Source: Streptomyces sp. HUAS ZL42
Lineage (GTDB): Bacteria > Actinomycetota > Actinomycetes > Streptomycetales > Streptomycetaceae
DNA length: 64,000 nt
Assembly: GCF_040782645.1 (NCBI RefSeq)
Contig: NZ_CP160403.1
Location: forward strand, 3,224,001 to 3,288,000
Reading direction: 5' to 3'
The notes under the pieces are model-generated. The model saw nothing but the letters and a program-made list of their open reading frames with translations, was not told the DNA's origin and did not search any database. A program made the position numbers and the translations under genes. Shown in pieces: positions 8,481 through 17,891 of the stretch (within the stretch, counting starts at the first letter, position 1; every line of letters starts with the position of its first letter).

Positions 8481-10112
8481 TCAGCCCATGTGCGGGTAGG
8501 TGTAGTCGGTCGGCGGGACCAGGGTCTCCTTGATGGCGCGGGTCAGGGTCCAGCGCATCAGGTTCTGCGGGGCGCCGGCCTTGTCGTTGGTGCCGGAGGC
8601 CCGGCCGCCGCCGAAGGGCTGCTGGCCGACGACGGCACCGGTGGACTTGTCGTTGATGTAGAAGTTGCCGGCCGCGTAGCGCAGCTTCTCCATGGTGTAC
8701 GCGGCTGCCGCACGGTCGTTCGCGACGACCGAGCCGGTGAGGGCGTAGTCGGACACCGACTCCATCTGGGTCAGCATCTCGTCGTACTTGTCGTCCTCGT
8801 AGACGTGCACGGCGAGGAACGGGCCGAAGTACTCGGTGCGGAAGACCTCGTTCTCAGGGTCGCTGCACTCGACGACGGTCGGGCGGACGAAGTAGCCGAC
8901 CGAGTCGTCGTAGGAGCCGCCGGCGACGATCGTGCAGGCCGGGTCCTCCTTCGCCCGGTCGATCGCGGCCTTGTTCTTGGCGAAGGCGCGCTCGTCGATG
9001 ACCGCGCCGATGAAGTTGGCGAGGTCGGTGACGTCACCCATGGTCAGGTAGTCGACCTCTGCGGCGAACTCCTCCTTGAAGCCGGAGTTCCAGATCGACG
9101 CCGGGATGTACGCCCGGGACGTCGCCGAACACTTCTGGCCCTGGTACTCGAAGGCGCCGCGGGTCAGGGCGGTCTTGAGCACCGCGCGGTCGGCCGACGG
9201 GTGGGCGACCAGGAAGTCCTTGCCGCCGGTCTCGCCGACCAGACGCGGGTAGGAGCGGTACCTCTCGATGTTGGCGCCGACCGTCTTCCACAGGTACTGG
9301 AAGGTCCTGGTCGAGCCGGTGAAGTGGATGCCGGCCAGGTCACGGTGGACCAGGGCGACCTGGGAGACCTCGACGCCGTCGCCGGTGACAAGGTTGATGA
9401 CGCCCTTGGGCAGGCCCGCCTCCTCCAGCAGCCGCATCAGCAGCACGGCGGCGTGGGTCTGCGTCGGGGACGGCTTCCAGACGACGACGTTGCCCATCAG
9501 GGCGGGGGCCGTCGGCAGGTTGCCCGCGATCGCCGAGAAGTTGAACGGGGTGATCGCGTAGACGAAGCCCTCCAGCGGTCGGTGGTCGAGGCGGTTCCAG
9601 ACGCCCGGAGCGTTGGCGACGGGCTGCTCGGCCAGGATCTGGCGGGCGTAGTGGACGTTGAAGCGCCAGAAGTCGATCAGCTCGCAGGGGGCGTCGATCT
9701 CCGCCTGCTGGGCGGTCTTGGACTGGCCGAGCATGGTGGAGGCGGCGATCGTCTCGCGCCACGGGCCGGCCAGCAGTTCGGCGGCGCGCAGGATGATCGC
9801 CGCGCGGTCGTCGAAGGACATCGCGCGCCAGGCGGGCGCGGCGGCGAGGGCCGCGTCGATGGCGTCCTGCGCGTCCTGCTGGGTCGCGTTGCGGTACGTG
9901 CCGAGCACGGCCTTGTGGTTGTGCGGCTGGACGACCTGGAACGCGTCACCGCCGCCCAACCGCTTCTCGCCGCCGATCGTGCAGGGCAGGTCGATCGGGT
10001 TCTCCGCCAGTTCCTTCAGCTTGGCCTCGAGGCGGGCGCGCTCGGGCGAGCCGGGGGCGTAGCCGTGCACCGGCTCGTTGACGGGGGTGGGGACCTGTGT
10101 CACAGCGTCCAT
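8481..10112 (-). CDS. pruA: L-glutamate gamma-semialdehyde (1-pyrroline-5-carboxylate) dehydrogenase
   Basis: A 543-residue aldehyde dehydrogenase of the P5C dehydrogenase group (TIGR01236-like, from memory). It oxidises glutamate semialdehyde to glutamate with NAD+, the second step of proline breakdown. Start ATG 10112 with AAGGAGT upstream. Key segments are ITPFNFSAIAGNLPTAPALMGN, HFTGSTRTFQYLWK, VGETGGKDF and GAFEYQGQKCSATSRAYIP, the last containing the catalytic cysteine. The next gene upstream is proline dehydrogenase. In what looks like the ancestral arrangement the two were 33 bp apart; now 298 bp of tandem repeats with stable hairpins separate them, which could lower pruA expression. 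Confidence 0.95.
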   Translation of the reverse strand: MDAVTQVPTPVNEPVHGYAPGSPERARLEAKLKELAENPIDLPCTIGGEKRLGGGDAFQVVQPHNHKAVLGTYRNATQQDAQDAIDAALAAAPAWRAMSFDDRAAIILRAAELLAGPWRETIAASTMLGQSKTAQQAEIDAPCELIDFWRFNVHYARQILAEQPVANAPGVWNRLDHRPLEGFVYAITPFNFSAIAGNLPTAPALMGNVVVWKPSPTQTHAAVLLMRLLEEAGLPKGVINLVTGDGVEVSQVALVHRDLAGIHFTGSTRTFQYLWKTVGANIERYRSYPRLVGETGGKDFLVAHPSADRAVLKTALTRGAFEYQGQKCSATSRAYIPASIWNSGFKEEFAAEVDYLTMGDVTDLANFIGAVIDERAFAKNKAAIDRAKEDPACTIVAGGSYDDSVGYFVRPTVVECSDPENEVFRTEYFGPFLAVHVYEDDKYDEMLTQMESVSDYALTGSVVANDRAAAAYTMEKLRYAAGNFYINDKSTGAVVGQQPFGGGRASGTNDKAGAPQNLMRWTLTRAIKETLVPPTDYTYPHMG

Positions 10113-10145
10113 GTGTTCCGTACTCCTTGACTTGAGCGGTGTGGG

Positions 10146-10215
10146 TCAGCCCTTGGTGATCATGCTTCGCGCGAAGAAGCGCAGGTTCGCCGGCTTCTCA
10201 GCGAGCCGCCTCATG
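10146..10215 (-). pseudogene. stranded original 3' end of the proline dehydrogenase gene
   Basis: Reading leftwards from 10215, this stretch encodes MRRLAEKPANLRFFARSMITKG and a stop (TCA at 10146-10148). It repeats the last part of the live gene but ends in ARSMITKG rather than LRSVVGHG. It lies 33 bp before pruA. The simplest reading is that this was the true gene end before two 132/133-bp units were inserted upstream. It has no ribosome site and is not expected to be translated. Confidence 0.65.
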
Positions 10216-10480
10216 CTGCGCCCCCCGGGGGCCAACCCCCGGACCCCCGGCAGAAGCCACAGCACAACCCAGATGCATCAGCCATGACCGACCACGCTCC
10301 GCAGGAAAAACCGCAGGTTCGCCGGCTTCTCAGCGAGCCGCCTCATGCTGCGCCCCCCCGGGGGCCAACCCCCGGACCCCCGGCAGAAACCACAGCACAA
10401 CCCAGATGCATCAGCCATGACCGACCACGCTCCGCAGGAAAAACCGCAGGTTCGCCGGCTTCTCAGCGAGCCGCCTCATG
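10180..10480. repeat. 132/133-bp tandem repeat in the 3' end of the proline dehydrogenase gene
   Basis: Two full units (10180-10311 and 10312-10444) and a third copy of the first 36 bp (10445-10480). The units differ by one C in a C-run and one G/A. The 36-bp core is coding sequence of the dehydrogenase (minus strand MRRLAEKPANLR). The ~96-bp remainder of each unit supplies an alternative in-frame end (FFLRSVVGHG, stop) followed by a G/C hairpin (for example CCGGGGG at 10225-10231 with CCCCCGG at 10236-10242). The live gene now stops at 10411, inside the second unit. Confidence 0.9.
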
Positions 10481-11337
10481 AAGTAGCCGTACCAGTCCGT
10501 GCCGTAGGCGGTGTAGACGCGCATGCGGTGGCCCTCGGCGGCCAGCCGCAGGTGCTCCTCGCTGCGGATGCCGTACAGCATCTGGAACTCGTACTCGTCG
10601 AGCTTGCGCGCGGCGCGGCGGGCCAGCTCCTGGGCGATGGAGATCAGCCGCGGGTCGTGGGACCCGATCATCGGGTACCCGTCGCCCTCCATCAGAGTCC
10701 GCAGGACCCGGACGTACGCCTTGTCGATCTCGTGCTTCTTCTGGTGGGCGACCTCGGCGGGCTCCTTGTACGCGCCCTTCACCAGCCGCACGCGGCTGCC
10801 GTTCGCGGCGAGGCGGTGGGCGTCGGCCTCGGTGCGGAAGAGATATGCCTGGATGACACAGCCGGTCTCCGGGTGGTCCTTCCGCAGCTCCTCGTGGATG
10901 GCGAACATCGAGTCGAGCGTGGTGTGGTCCTCCGCGTCGAGGGTGACGGCCGTACCGATGGCGGCGGCTGCCTCGACGACGGGCCGGACGTTGGCGAGCG
11001 CGAGTTCGTGGCCGCCTTCGAGTGCCTGGCCGAACATGGAGAGCTTGACGGACATCTCGACCTTCGGGCCGAGGCCCAGCGGCTTGAGCCGGTCGATCAG
11101 CCCGAGGTAGGCGTCGCGGGCGGCGGCGGCCTGCCCGGGGGTGGTGATGTCCTCGCCGACGACGTCCATGGTGAGCTCGAGACCGCGGTCCGTGAGCTCC
11201 TCGATGATCGGCACGATGTCGTCCACCGTCTCACCGGGTATGAAGCGGTCGACGACCTGCTTGGTCACCGGGGCCGCCGAGATCAGGCGTCGCATCCGGT
11301 CGCTGCGCGACGCGGCGAGAATCACGGGACCCAGCAC
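10411..11337 (-). CDS. proline dehydrogenase
   Basis: A 308-residue monofunctional FAD-dependent proline dehydrogenase (named putB, pruB or fadM in different species). It oxidises proline to 1-pyrroline-5-carboxylate and passes electrons to the respiratory chain. Start GTG 11337 (VLGPVILAASRSD) has GGAGGTG 7 nt upstream. Family segments include LTMDVVGEDI, VSVKLS-like MSVKLSMFG, TLDAEDHTTLDS, CVIQAYLFRTEAD, RLVKGAYKEPAE and IGSHDPRLI, then YEFQMLYGIR and RVYTAYGTDWYGYFMRRLAE. The C-terminal 10 residues come from an inserted repeat unit (see 10180-10480). The gene is divergent from a PucR-type regulator, a usual arrangement for proline-induced operons. Confidence 0.94.
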   Translation of the reverse strand: MLGPVILAASRSDRMRRLISAAPVTKQVVDRFIPGETVDDIVPIIEELTDRGLELTMDVVGEDITTPGQAAAARDAYLGLIDRLKPLGLGPKVEMSVKLSMFGQALEGGHELALANVRPVVEAAAAIGTAVTLDAEDHTTLDSMFAIHEELRKDHPETGCVIQAYLFRTEADAHRLAANGSRVRLVKGAYKEPAEVAHQKKHEIDKAYVRVLRTLMEGDGYPMIGSHDPRLISIAQELARRAARKLDEYEFQMLYGIRSEEHLRLAAEGHRMRVYTAYGTDWYGYFMRRLAEKPANLRFFLRSVVGHG

Positions 11338-11518
11338 GGGGCACCTCCACATACCAACCCATATGAGGCCGATTCCCGAAGATTCGGGTACGGCACGGGG
11401 AACCACCGTGAAACCTAAGGATCCCTCCGATCGTCAGCCATCGACAGCTGTCACGCATCCGTGCGGCAGATCTCAGACAGATGTATGAAGGGGCGCGGAA
11501 TTGGGGGAGAATGCCCGG

Positions 11519-12706
11519 GTGACGCCGGAGTACAAGGACCACAAGGGTGACTACCAGGAGCTGGTCGACGAGATCTCGGAGCTGCTCGGCGCCCCGGCGA
11601 CCCTGGAGAACCGGGACTTCGAGCTGATCGCGTTCGGCGCGTACGACAGCGAGGACGACCTGGACGCCACTGCCCTGGACCCTGTCCGCACCCGCTCGAT
11701 CCTGACGCGCCGCTCCACGGCGAAGGTCCGGAAATGGTTCGAGGGGTTCGGCATCACGCGAGCGACGGGGCCGGTCCGTATTCCGCCGACCCCGGAGGCG
11801 GGGGTGTACCGGGGGCGCATCTGCCTGCCCGTACGGCACCGGGGCGTGGTTCTCGGCTACGTCTGGCTCCTCGAGGGCGAGCCGGGCCCCTCCGACGAGC
11901 AGCTGACCGCCTCCATGGAGGTCACGGGACGCATCGGCGCGCTGCTCGCGGACGAGGCCCAGCACGGCGCCGACCTCACCCGCGAACTGCGGGCGGTCCT
12001 CTCCGCGGAGCGCGGCTGGCAGCGGGACATGGCGGTGGCCGAGTTGCGCACCGCCCTGGGAGTCCGCGCGGACGGTCCGCACACGGTGGTGTGCGTGGCG
12101 CCCTGGCCGTCGGCCGACCCCGACGACGCCCCTTCTGTCCGTACGCTGCCGGGGGCGACGGCGCTGTGCACGGTCCCGTGGGGAGCCACGGGGCACTCCC
12201 TCGCCCTGCTGGTCCGGCTGCGCTCGACGGACACGCTGACACCGGCCACGTCGGCGGCGGGGCGGCTGCTGGAGCGGGCGGGCGCGGGAGGAGGTCCTCC
12301 AGCGGCCGGGATCGCGGCGGCGCGTCTCGGCCTCGCCGATCTGGGCGCCGCGTGGCACGAGGCGTCCGCGGCGGCCCGTGCGGCACTGGCGGAGCCCCGC
12401 TTCGGCCCGGTCGCCGAGTGGTCCGGCATCGGGCCGTACCGCCTGCTGACCTCGCTCCCGCCGGAAACGTCCCGCGACCCCGCGGTCGCCCCCCTCCTCT
12501 CCCCCGCCCACCACGAACTGGCCCGCACGGCGGAGGTCTACCTCGACTGCGCGGGCCAGGCGGGCCGCACGGCAGCGGAGCTGGGTATCCACCGCCAGAC
12601 CCTGTACTACCGACTGTCCCGCGTGGAGCAACTGACGGGCCTGGACCTGGACGACGGCGAGGACAGGCTGCTGCTGCACATGGCATTGAAGGCGACACGA
12701 CTGTAG
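11519..12706 (+). CDS. PucR/CdaR-family transcriptional regulator, probable activator of proline catabolism
   Basis: A 395-residue regulator. I chose GTG 11519 ([16 protein letters not shown]) because GGGGGAG sits about 9 nt upstream; a TTG at 11501 is possible. The N-terminal part ([22 protein letters not shown]) resembles a sensory domain. The C-terminal helix-turn-helix region contains [42 protein letters not shown], diagnostic of PucR C-terminal HTH_30 domains. Divergent placement from proline dehydrogenase suggests it senses proline and activates that operon, like PutR-type regulators described in actinomycetes; this is inference from position. The 181-bp spacer should hold its binding sites. 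Confidence 0.85.
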   Translation: MTPEYKDHKGDYQELVDEISELLGAPATLENRDFELIAFGAYDSEDDLDATALDPVRTRSILTRRSTAKVRKWFEGFGITRATGPVRIPPTPEAGVYRGRICLPVRHRGVVLGYVWLLEGEPGPSDEQLTASMEVTGRIGALLADEAQHGADLTRELRAVLSAERGWQRDMAVAELRTALGVRADGPHTVVCVAPWPSADPDDAPSVRTLPGATALCTVPWGATGHSLALLVRLRSTDTLTPATSAAGRLLERAGAGGGPPAAGIAAARLGLADLGAAWHEASAAARAALAEPRFGPVAEWSGIGPYRLLTSLPPETSRDPAVAPLLSPAHHELARTAEVYLDCAGQAGRTAAELGIHRQTLYYRLSRVEQLTGLDLDDGEDRLLLHMALKATRL

Positions 12707-12733
12707 ACAGCCCACCGGGGACCACTTCGGCCC

Positions 12734-12795
12734 GGGCTCCGCCCCTGGACCCCGTCGGTCTCAACGGCCTCGTCCTGAAACGCCGGACGGGCCGG
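12734..12795 (+). repeat. dispersed Streptomyces palindromic repeat, copy A
   Basis: Contains GGGCTCCGCCCC, GGACCCCG, then ACGGCCTCGTCCTGAAACGC and CGGACGGGCCGG. The same element occurs inverted at 14230-14295 and again at 45481-45575. Such elements are common in Streptomyces intergenic DNA. Confidence 0.75.
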
Positions 12796-12810
12796 AATGG
12801 GTCACCCTTC

Positions 12811-13495
12811 TGCGAAGTGCCCGCCCTCGTCGGCGAATCGGGCGGGGGCAAGTCCCTCACGGCGCGGGCGCTCCTCGGGATGGCGCCGCGGGGCGCGGCC
12901 ACGGGCGGGGAGATCCGGCTGGACGGTTGCGCCGGCCTCGCCGCGCTCCGGCGCCGCCGTATCGCCCTGGTCCCGCAGGACGCCCTGGCCGCCCTCTCCC
13001 CCGTGCACGCCGTGGGTGACCAACTCGCCACCGCCGTACGGTCGGTGAGCCGGGTCTCCGGCAGGGAGGCGCGGGCCCGGGCGGTCGCCGCGCTCGACCG
13101 GGTGGGCATCCCGGACGCGGCCCGCAGAGCGGCGGGCGTATCCGCACGAGTACTCCGGCGGCATGCGGCAGCGAGCGGGGGTCCAGGTGCGCTGGACCCC
13201 CGCCCAGGGCCCCGCTCGCGTGGCCGAACTCCTCGACCGGGTCGGTCTGGACCCGTCGTACGGCGACCGCCGCCCGCACGAACTCTCCGGCGGCCAGTGT
13301 CAACGGGTGGGCATCGCCCGCGCGTTGGCCTCCGGTCCGCGCCTGCTGGTCCTGGACGAGCCGGTGTCGGCCCTGGATCCGTCCGTGCGGGCCGGCGTGC
13401 TCAACCTGCTCGCCGACCTGCAGGACGAGTTGGGCCTCGGATACCTGTTCATCTGCCACGACCGCGCGGTGGTAAGGCACTTCGCGGACCGGGGG
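12811..13495 (+). pseudogene. broken oligopeptide-type ABC transporter ATPase (two half-domains, frameshifted)
   Basis: The first reading frame shows Walker A (VGESGGGKS), then a Q-loop region (ALVPQDALAALSPVHAVGDQL). Around 13138 the frame changes, and [13 protein letters not shown], a typical DppD signature, appears in the next frame. That frame then jumps to a second ATPase half: [33 protein letters not shown] (Walker B) and [16 protein letters not shown]. This looks like a two-domain ABC ATPase with its middle deleted and at least one frameshift. No start codon or ribosome site precedes it, and the sequence upstream is repeat DNA. It joins directly to an MFS remnant. Confidence 0.85.
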
Positions 13496-13499
13496 GGGC

Positions 13500-14177
13500 G
13501 GAGATGCGGGCTCGGCCTTCTTCACCACGCAGTACCTGCAGTCCGTGCTGGACAAGCGCGCACTGGACGCCGCTCTGTGGACGCTGCTCCCCTCGGTGCC
13601 GATCGGCATGGCGGCGCCGATGGCCACCGCCCTCGTCCAGAAGGGCGTCAACCGCGCCACGGTGGTGACCGCGGGCTTCGTGATCGCGGCGGCCGGTTAC
13701 GGGATGCCGGCCCTCGCCGGTACGGACTCGATGTGGCTGGTGCCGGCCGCCTGCGGTGTCCTCGCCTCGGGAATCGGCATGGTCATCTCCCAGGTGACGG
13801 ACCTCGCGATGGGCACCGCGCCGGTCGAGCGGGCCGGTGCCGCCTCCTCCCTGATGGAGACCGGGGCGGAGTTCGGCGGCGCGCTGGGCATGGCGGTCCC
13901 CGGGTCCATCGGTACGGCGATCTACCGCCACGGGATCCCGGACTCGGCGCCGACACCGGTCCACGAGACGCTGGGCGGCGCGCTGGCGGTGGCCCGGCAG
14001 CTTCCGGAGCGCACGGGTGACGCGCTGGCGACGACGGCCCGGGAGGCGTTCCCCAGCGGGATGCAGGGGGCGACGATCGCGGGGGCCCTGCTTCTGACGG
14101 GGGCGGCGGTGCTGGCGACGGTGACGCTGCGGGGAGTTCGGGTGCGGAGGAGGCGACCGAAAAACTGGAGACGGTGA
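13500..14177 (+). pseudogene. C-terminal half of an MFS drug-efflux transporter (14-TMS type)
   Basis: From about 13500 the frame reads [22 protein letters not shown] and on through several membrane helices ([70 protein letters not shown]) to GALLLTGAAVLATVTLRGV and a basic tail. This matches the last six or so segments of QacA/SmvA-like exporters. The first half is missing and the fragment abuts the broken ABC gene at ~13497. A GTG at 13545 could start a 210-residue product, but it has no good ribosome site, so I treat it as a remnant. Confidence 0.8.
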
Positions 14178-14203
14178 CTGCCTGAGGAAACATGCGGAAC
14201 GCG

Positions 14204-14247
14204 CGAACGCTGGACGGGCTGACAGATGTCAGCCCGTCCGGCGTTCG
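14204..14247 (-). terminator. long palindrome, likely serA terminator
   Basis: A 21-bp near-perfect inverted repeat (14204-14224 / 14227-14247, one mismatch), about 95 bp past the serA stop. It overlaps dispersed repeat copy B and may stop both leftward (serA) and rightward transcripts. Confidence 0.6.
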
Positions 14248-14295
14248 AGGACGAGCCCGTTCAGGGCGAACGGGGGTCTGGGGGCAGAGCCCCCA
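14230..14295 (-). repeat. dispersed Streptomyces palindromic repeat, copy B (inverted)
   Basis: On the minus strand: GGGGGCTCTGCCCCCAGAC..., then CTGAACGGGCTCGTCCTCGA and ACGCCGGACGGGCTG, the same order as copies A and C. It lies opposite copy A around the ABC/MFS scar. Confidence 0.75.
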
Positions 14296-14340
14296 GGGAC
14301 GGCTACCTCAACCGACGGTCACCCGAGGCAGGCGGCAACG

Positions 14341-15930
14341 TCAGGCCAGGTTCACCGAGCGGGCGGAGGTCGCGCCGATCTCCGCCTCGACCTCCGCCAG
14401 AACCCCGGCGGACACCGTGTCGTCCACGGTCAGCACCGCCAGCGCCTCACCGCCCGCCACCGCACGCGCGACCTGCATACCGGCGATGTTGATACCGGCC
14501 TCGCCGAGGATGCGGCCCACCGTGCCGACGACGCCCGGACGGTCCTCGTACTTGAGGACGACCATGTGGTCGGCGAGCGCGAGGTCGACGTCGTAGTCGC
14601 CGACGGCCACGATCTTCTGCAGGTGCTTGGGGCCGGCCAGGGTGCCGGAGACCGACACCTCCTCGCCGCCGGCGAGCGTGCCGCGCACGGTGACGACGTT
14701 GCGGTGGTCCGAAGACTCGGAGCTGGTGGTCAGCCGTACCTCGACACCGCGCTCCTGGGCGAACAGCGGGGCGTTGACGTACGACACGGTCTCGTCGACG
14801 ACGTCCTCGAAGACGCCCTTGAGGGCGCTGAGCTCCAGCACCTTCACGTCGTGCTGGGTGATCTCGCCGTACACCTCGACGTCGAGGCGGACCGCGACCT
14901 CACCGGCGAGCGCGGTGAAGATCCGGCCGAGGCGCTCGGCGAGCGGCAGGCCGGGCTTGACGTCCTCGGCGATGACACCGCCCTGGACGTTCACCGCGTC
15001 CGGCACGAGCTCGCCCGCGAGGGCCAGCCGCACGGACCTGGCGACGGCGATACCCGCCTTCTCCTGGGCCTCGTCGGTCGACGCGCCGAGGTGCGGCGTG
15101 GCCACGACCTGGTCGAACTCGAAGAGCGGCGAGTCCGTGCACGGCTCCTTCGCGTACACGTCGAGGCCGGCGCCTGCGACCCGGCCCTCCTTGAGGGCGG
15201 AGTACAGCGCCTCCTCGTCGACGATCCCGCCGCGCGCGGCGTTGACGATGCGCACGCTGGGCTTGACCTTGCGCAGCGCCTCGTCGCCGATGAGGCCGAG
15301 CGTCTCGGGGGTCTTCGGCAGGTGGACGGTGATGAAGTCGGAAACCTCGAGCAGCTCGTCCAGCGACAGCACCTTGACGCCCATCTGCGCGGCGCGCGCA
15401 GGCTGGATGTAGGGGTCGTAGGCGACGACCTTCATGCCGAAGGCGGACATGCGCTGAGCGACGAGCGCACCGATGCGGCCGAGGCCGACGACACCGAGGG
15501 TCTTCTCGGCGAGCTCCACGCCCGTGTACTTGCTCCGCTTCCACTCGCCGTTCTTCAGCGCGGCGTTGGCCTGCGGGATGTGCCGGGCGGTGGCGACGAG
15601 GAGACCGCAGGCCAGCTCGGCGGCGGTCACGATGTTCGAGGTGGGGGCGTTGACGACCATCACGCCGGCCTTGGTGGCGGCGGAGACGTCGACATTGTCC
15701 AGGCCGACGCCGGCTCGTGCGACGACCTTCAGCTTGTTCGCGGCGGCGATGGCCTCCGCGTCGACCTTCGTCGCCGAGCGGATCAGGATCGCGTCGACGT
15801 CGGCGATGGCCGGGAGCAGTTCGGCTCGGTCCGCTCCGTTGCAGTGCCGGATCTCGAAGTCCGGGCCAAGCGCGTCCACGGTTGCGGGCGACAGCTCTTC
15901 AGCGATGAGTACGACAGGTTTCGAGCTCAC
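14341..15930 (-). CDS. serA: D-3-phosphoglycerate dehydrogenase
   Basis: A 529-residue enzyme oxidising 3-phosphoglycerate with NAD+, the entry to serine synthesis. GTG 15930 (VSSKPVVLIAEELSP) is preceded by GAGGA; a GTG 12 nt further upstream is less likely. Domains in order: substrate/nucleotide-binding (LGVVGLGRIGALVAQR, NAARGGIVDEEAL, catalytic TPHLGASTDEAQ with the active-site His), the ASB intervening domain (~residues 320-450, the long actinobacterial type), and a C-terminal ACT domain (PGVVGTVGRILGEAGINIAGMQV) that binds serine for feedback inhibition. It stands downstream of ilvC in the same orientation, separated by about 300 bp and a terminator. Confidence 0.95.
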   Translation of the reverse strand: MSSKPVVLIAEELSPATVDALGPDFEIRHCNGADRAELLPAIADVDAILIRSATKVDAEAIAAANKLKVVARAGVGLDNVDVSAATKAGVMVVNAPTSNIVTAAELACGLLVATARHIPQANAALKNGEWKRSKYTGVELAEKTLGVVGLGRIGALVAQRMSAFGMKVVAYDPYIQPARAAQMGVKVLSLDELLEVSDFITVHLPKTPETLGLIGDEALRKVKPSVRIVNAARGGIVDEEALYSALKEGRVAGAGLDVYAKEPCTDSPLFEFDQVVATPHLGASTDEAQEKAGIAVARSVRLALAGELVPDAVNVQGGVIAEDVKPGLPLAERLGRIFTALAGEVAVRLDVEVYGEITQHDVKVLELSALKGVFEDVVDETVSYVNAPLFAQERGVEVRLTTSSESSDHRNVVTVRGTLAGGEEVSVSGTLAGPKHLQKIVAVGDYDVDLALADHMVVLKYEDRPGVVGTVGRILGEAGINIAGMQVARAVAGGEALAVLTVDDTVSAGVLAEVEAEIGATSARSVNLA

Positions 15931-16187
15931 GTGAGTCCTCACAAGTCCAATGCATGCGGACGGCCGTCCCGACGGCCGCAGGCGGAGGAGGGGGTGCGGC
16001 GCCGGGAAAGCCTCGGTGTCGCTTAGCCGCGTGGAAGACGCACGACGCTGTGGGCCTGACGCGTATATGTGCAGCAGTGTAGTGGCGCGGCGGAGGCCGT
16101 CTTGCGCCCCTGCGGAAGGATCACCCGTCTGTGGCTGGACGGGGTGGACAACACCTTTTTCTTCGGATGTTACCCGTGGTTCGCCGA

Positions 16188-16216
16188 AGGGGCCGGAGCA
16201 TGGTGCTCCGGCCCCT
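16188..16216 (-). terminator. terminator of the ilvBNC operon
   Basis: Arms AGGGGCCGGAGCA (16188-16200) and TGCTCCGGCCCCT (16204-16216) pair perfectly, starting 12 bp past the ilvC stop. Confidence 0.85.
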
Positions 16217-16227
16217 CGACCCGAGGC

Positions 16228-17869
<1,642 letters not shown>

Positions 17870-17891
17870 GGTCTTTTTGCGTCTCTCTCGC

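Noticed and set aside
10180..10480. CRISPR-like array
   Set aside because: Only three 36-bp copies, the spacers are identical to each other, and the copies are coding sequence of the adjacent gene; no cas genes.
13545..14177. A functional 210-residue MFS-like protein
   Set aside because: It lacks the first half of the transporter, has no ribosome site and is fused at its upstream side to broken ABC sequence.
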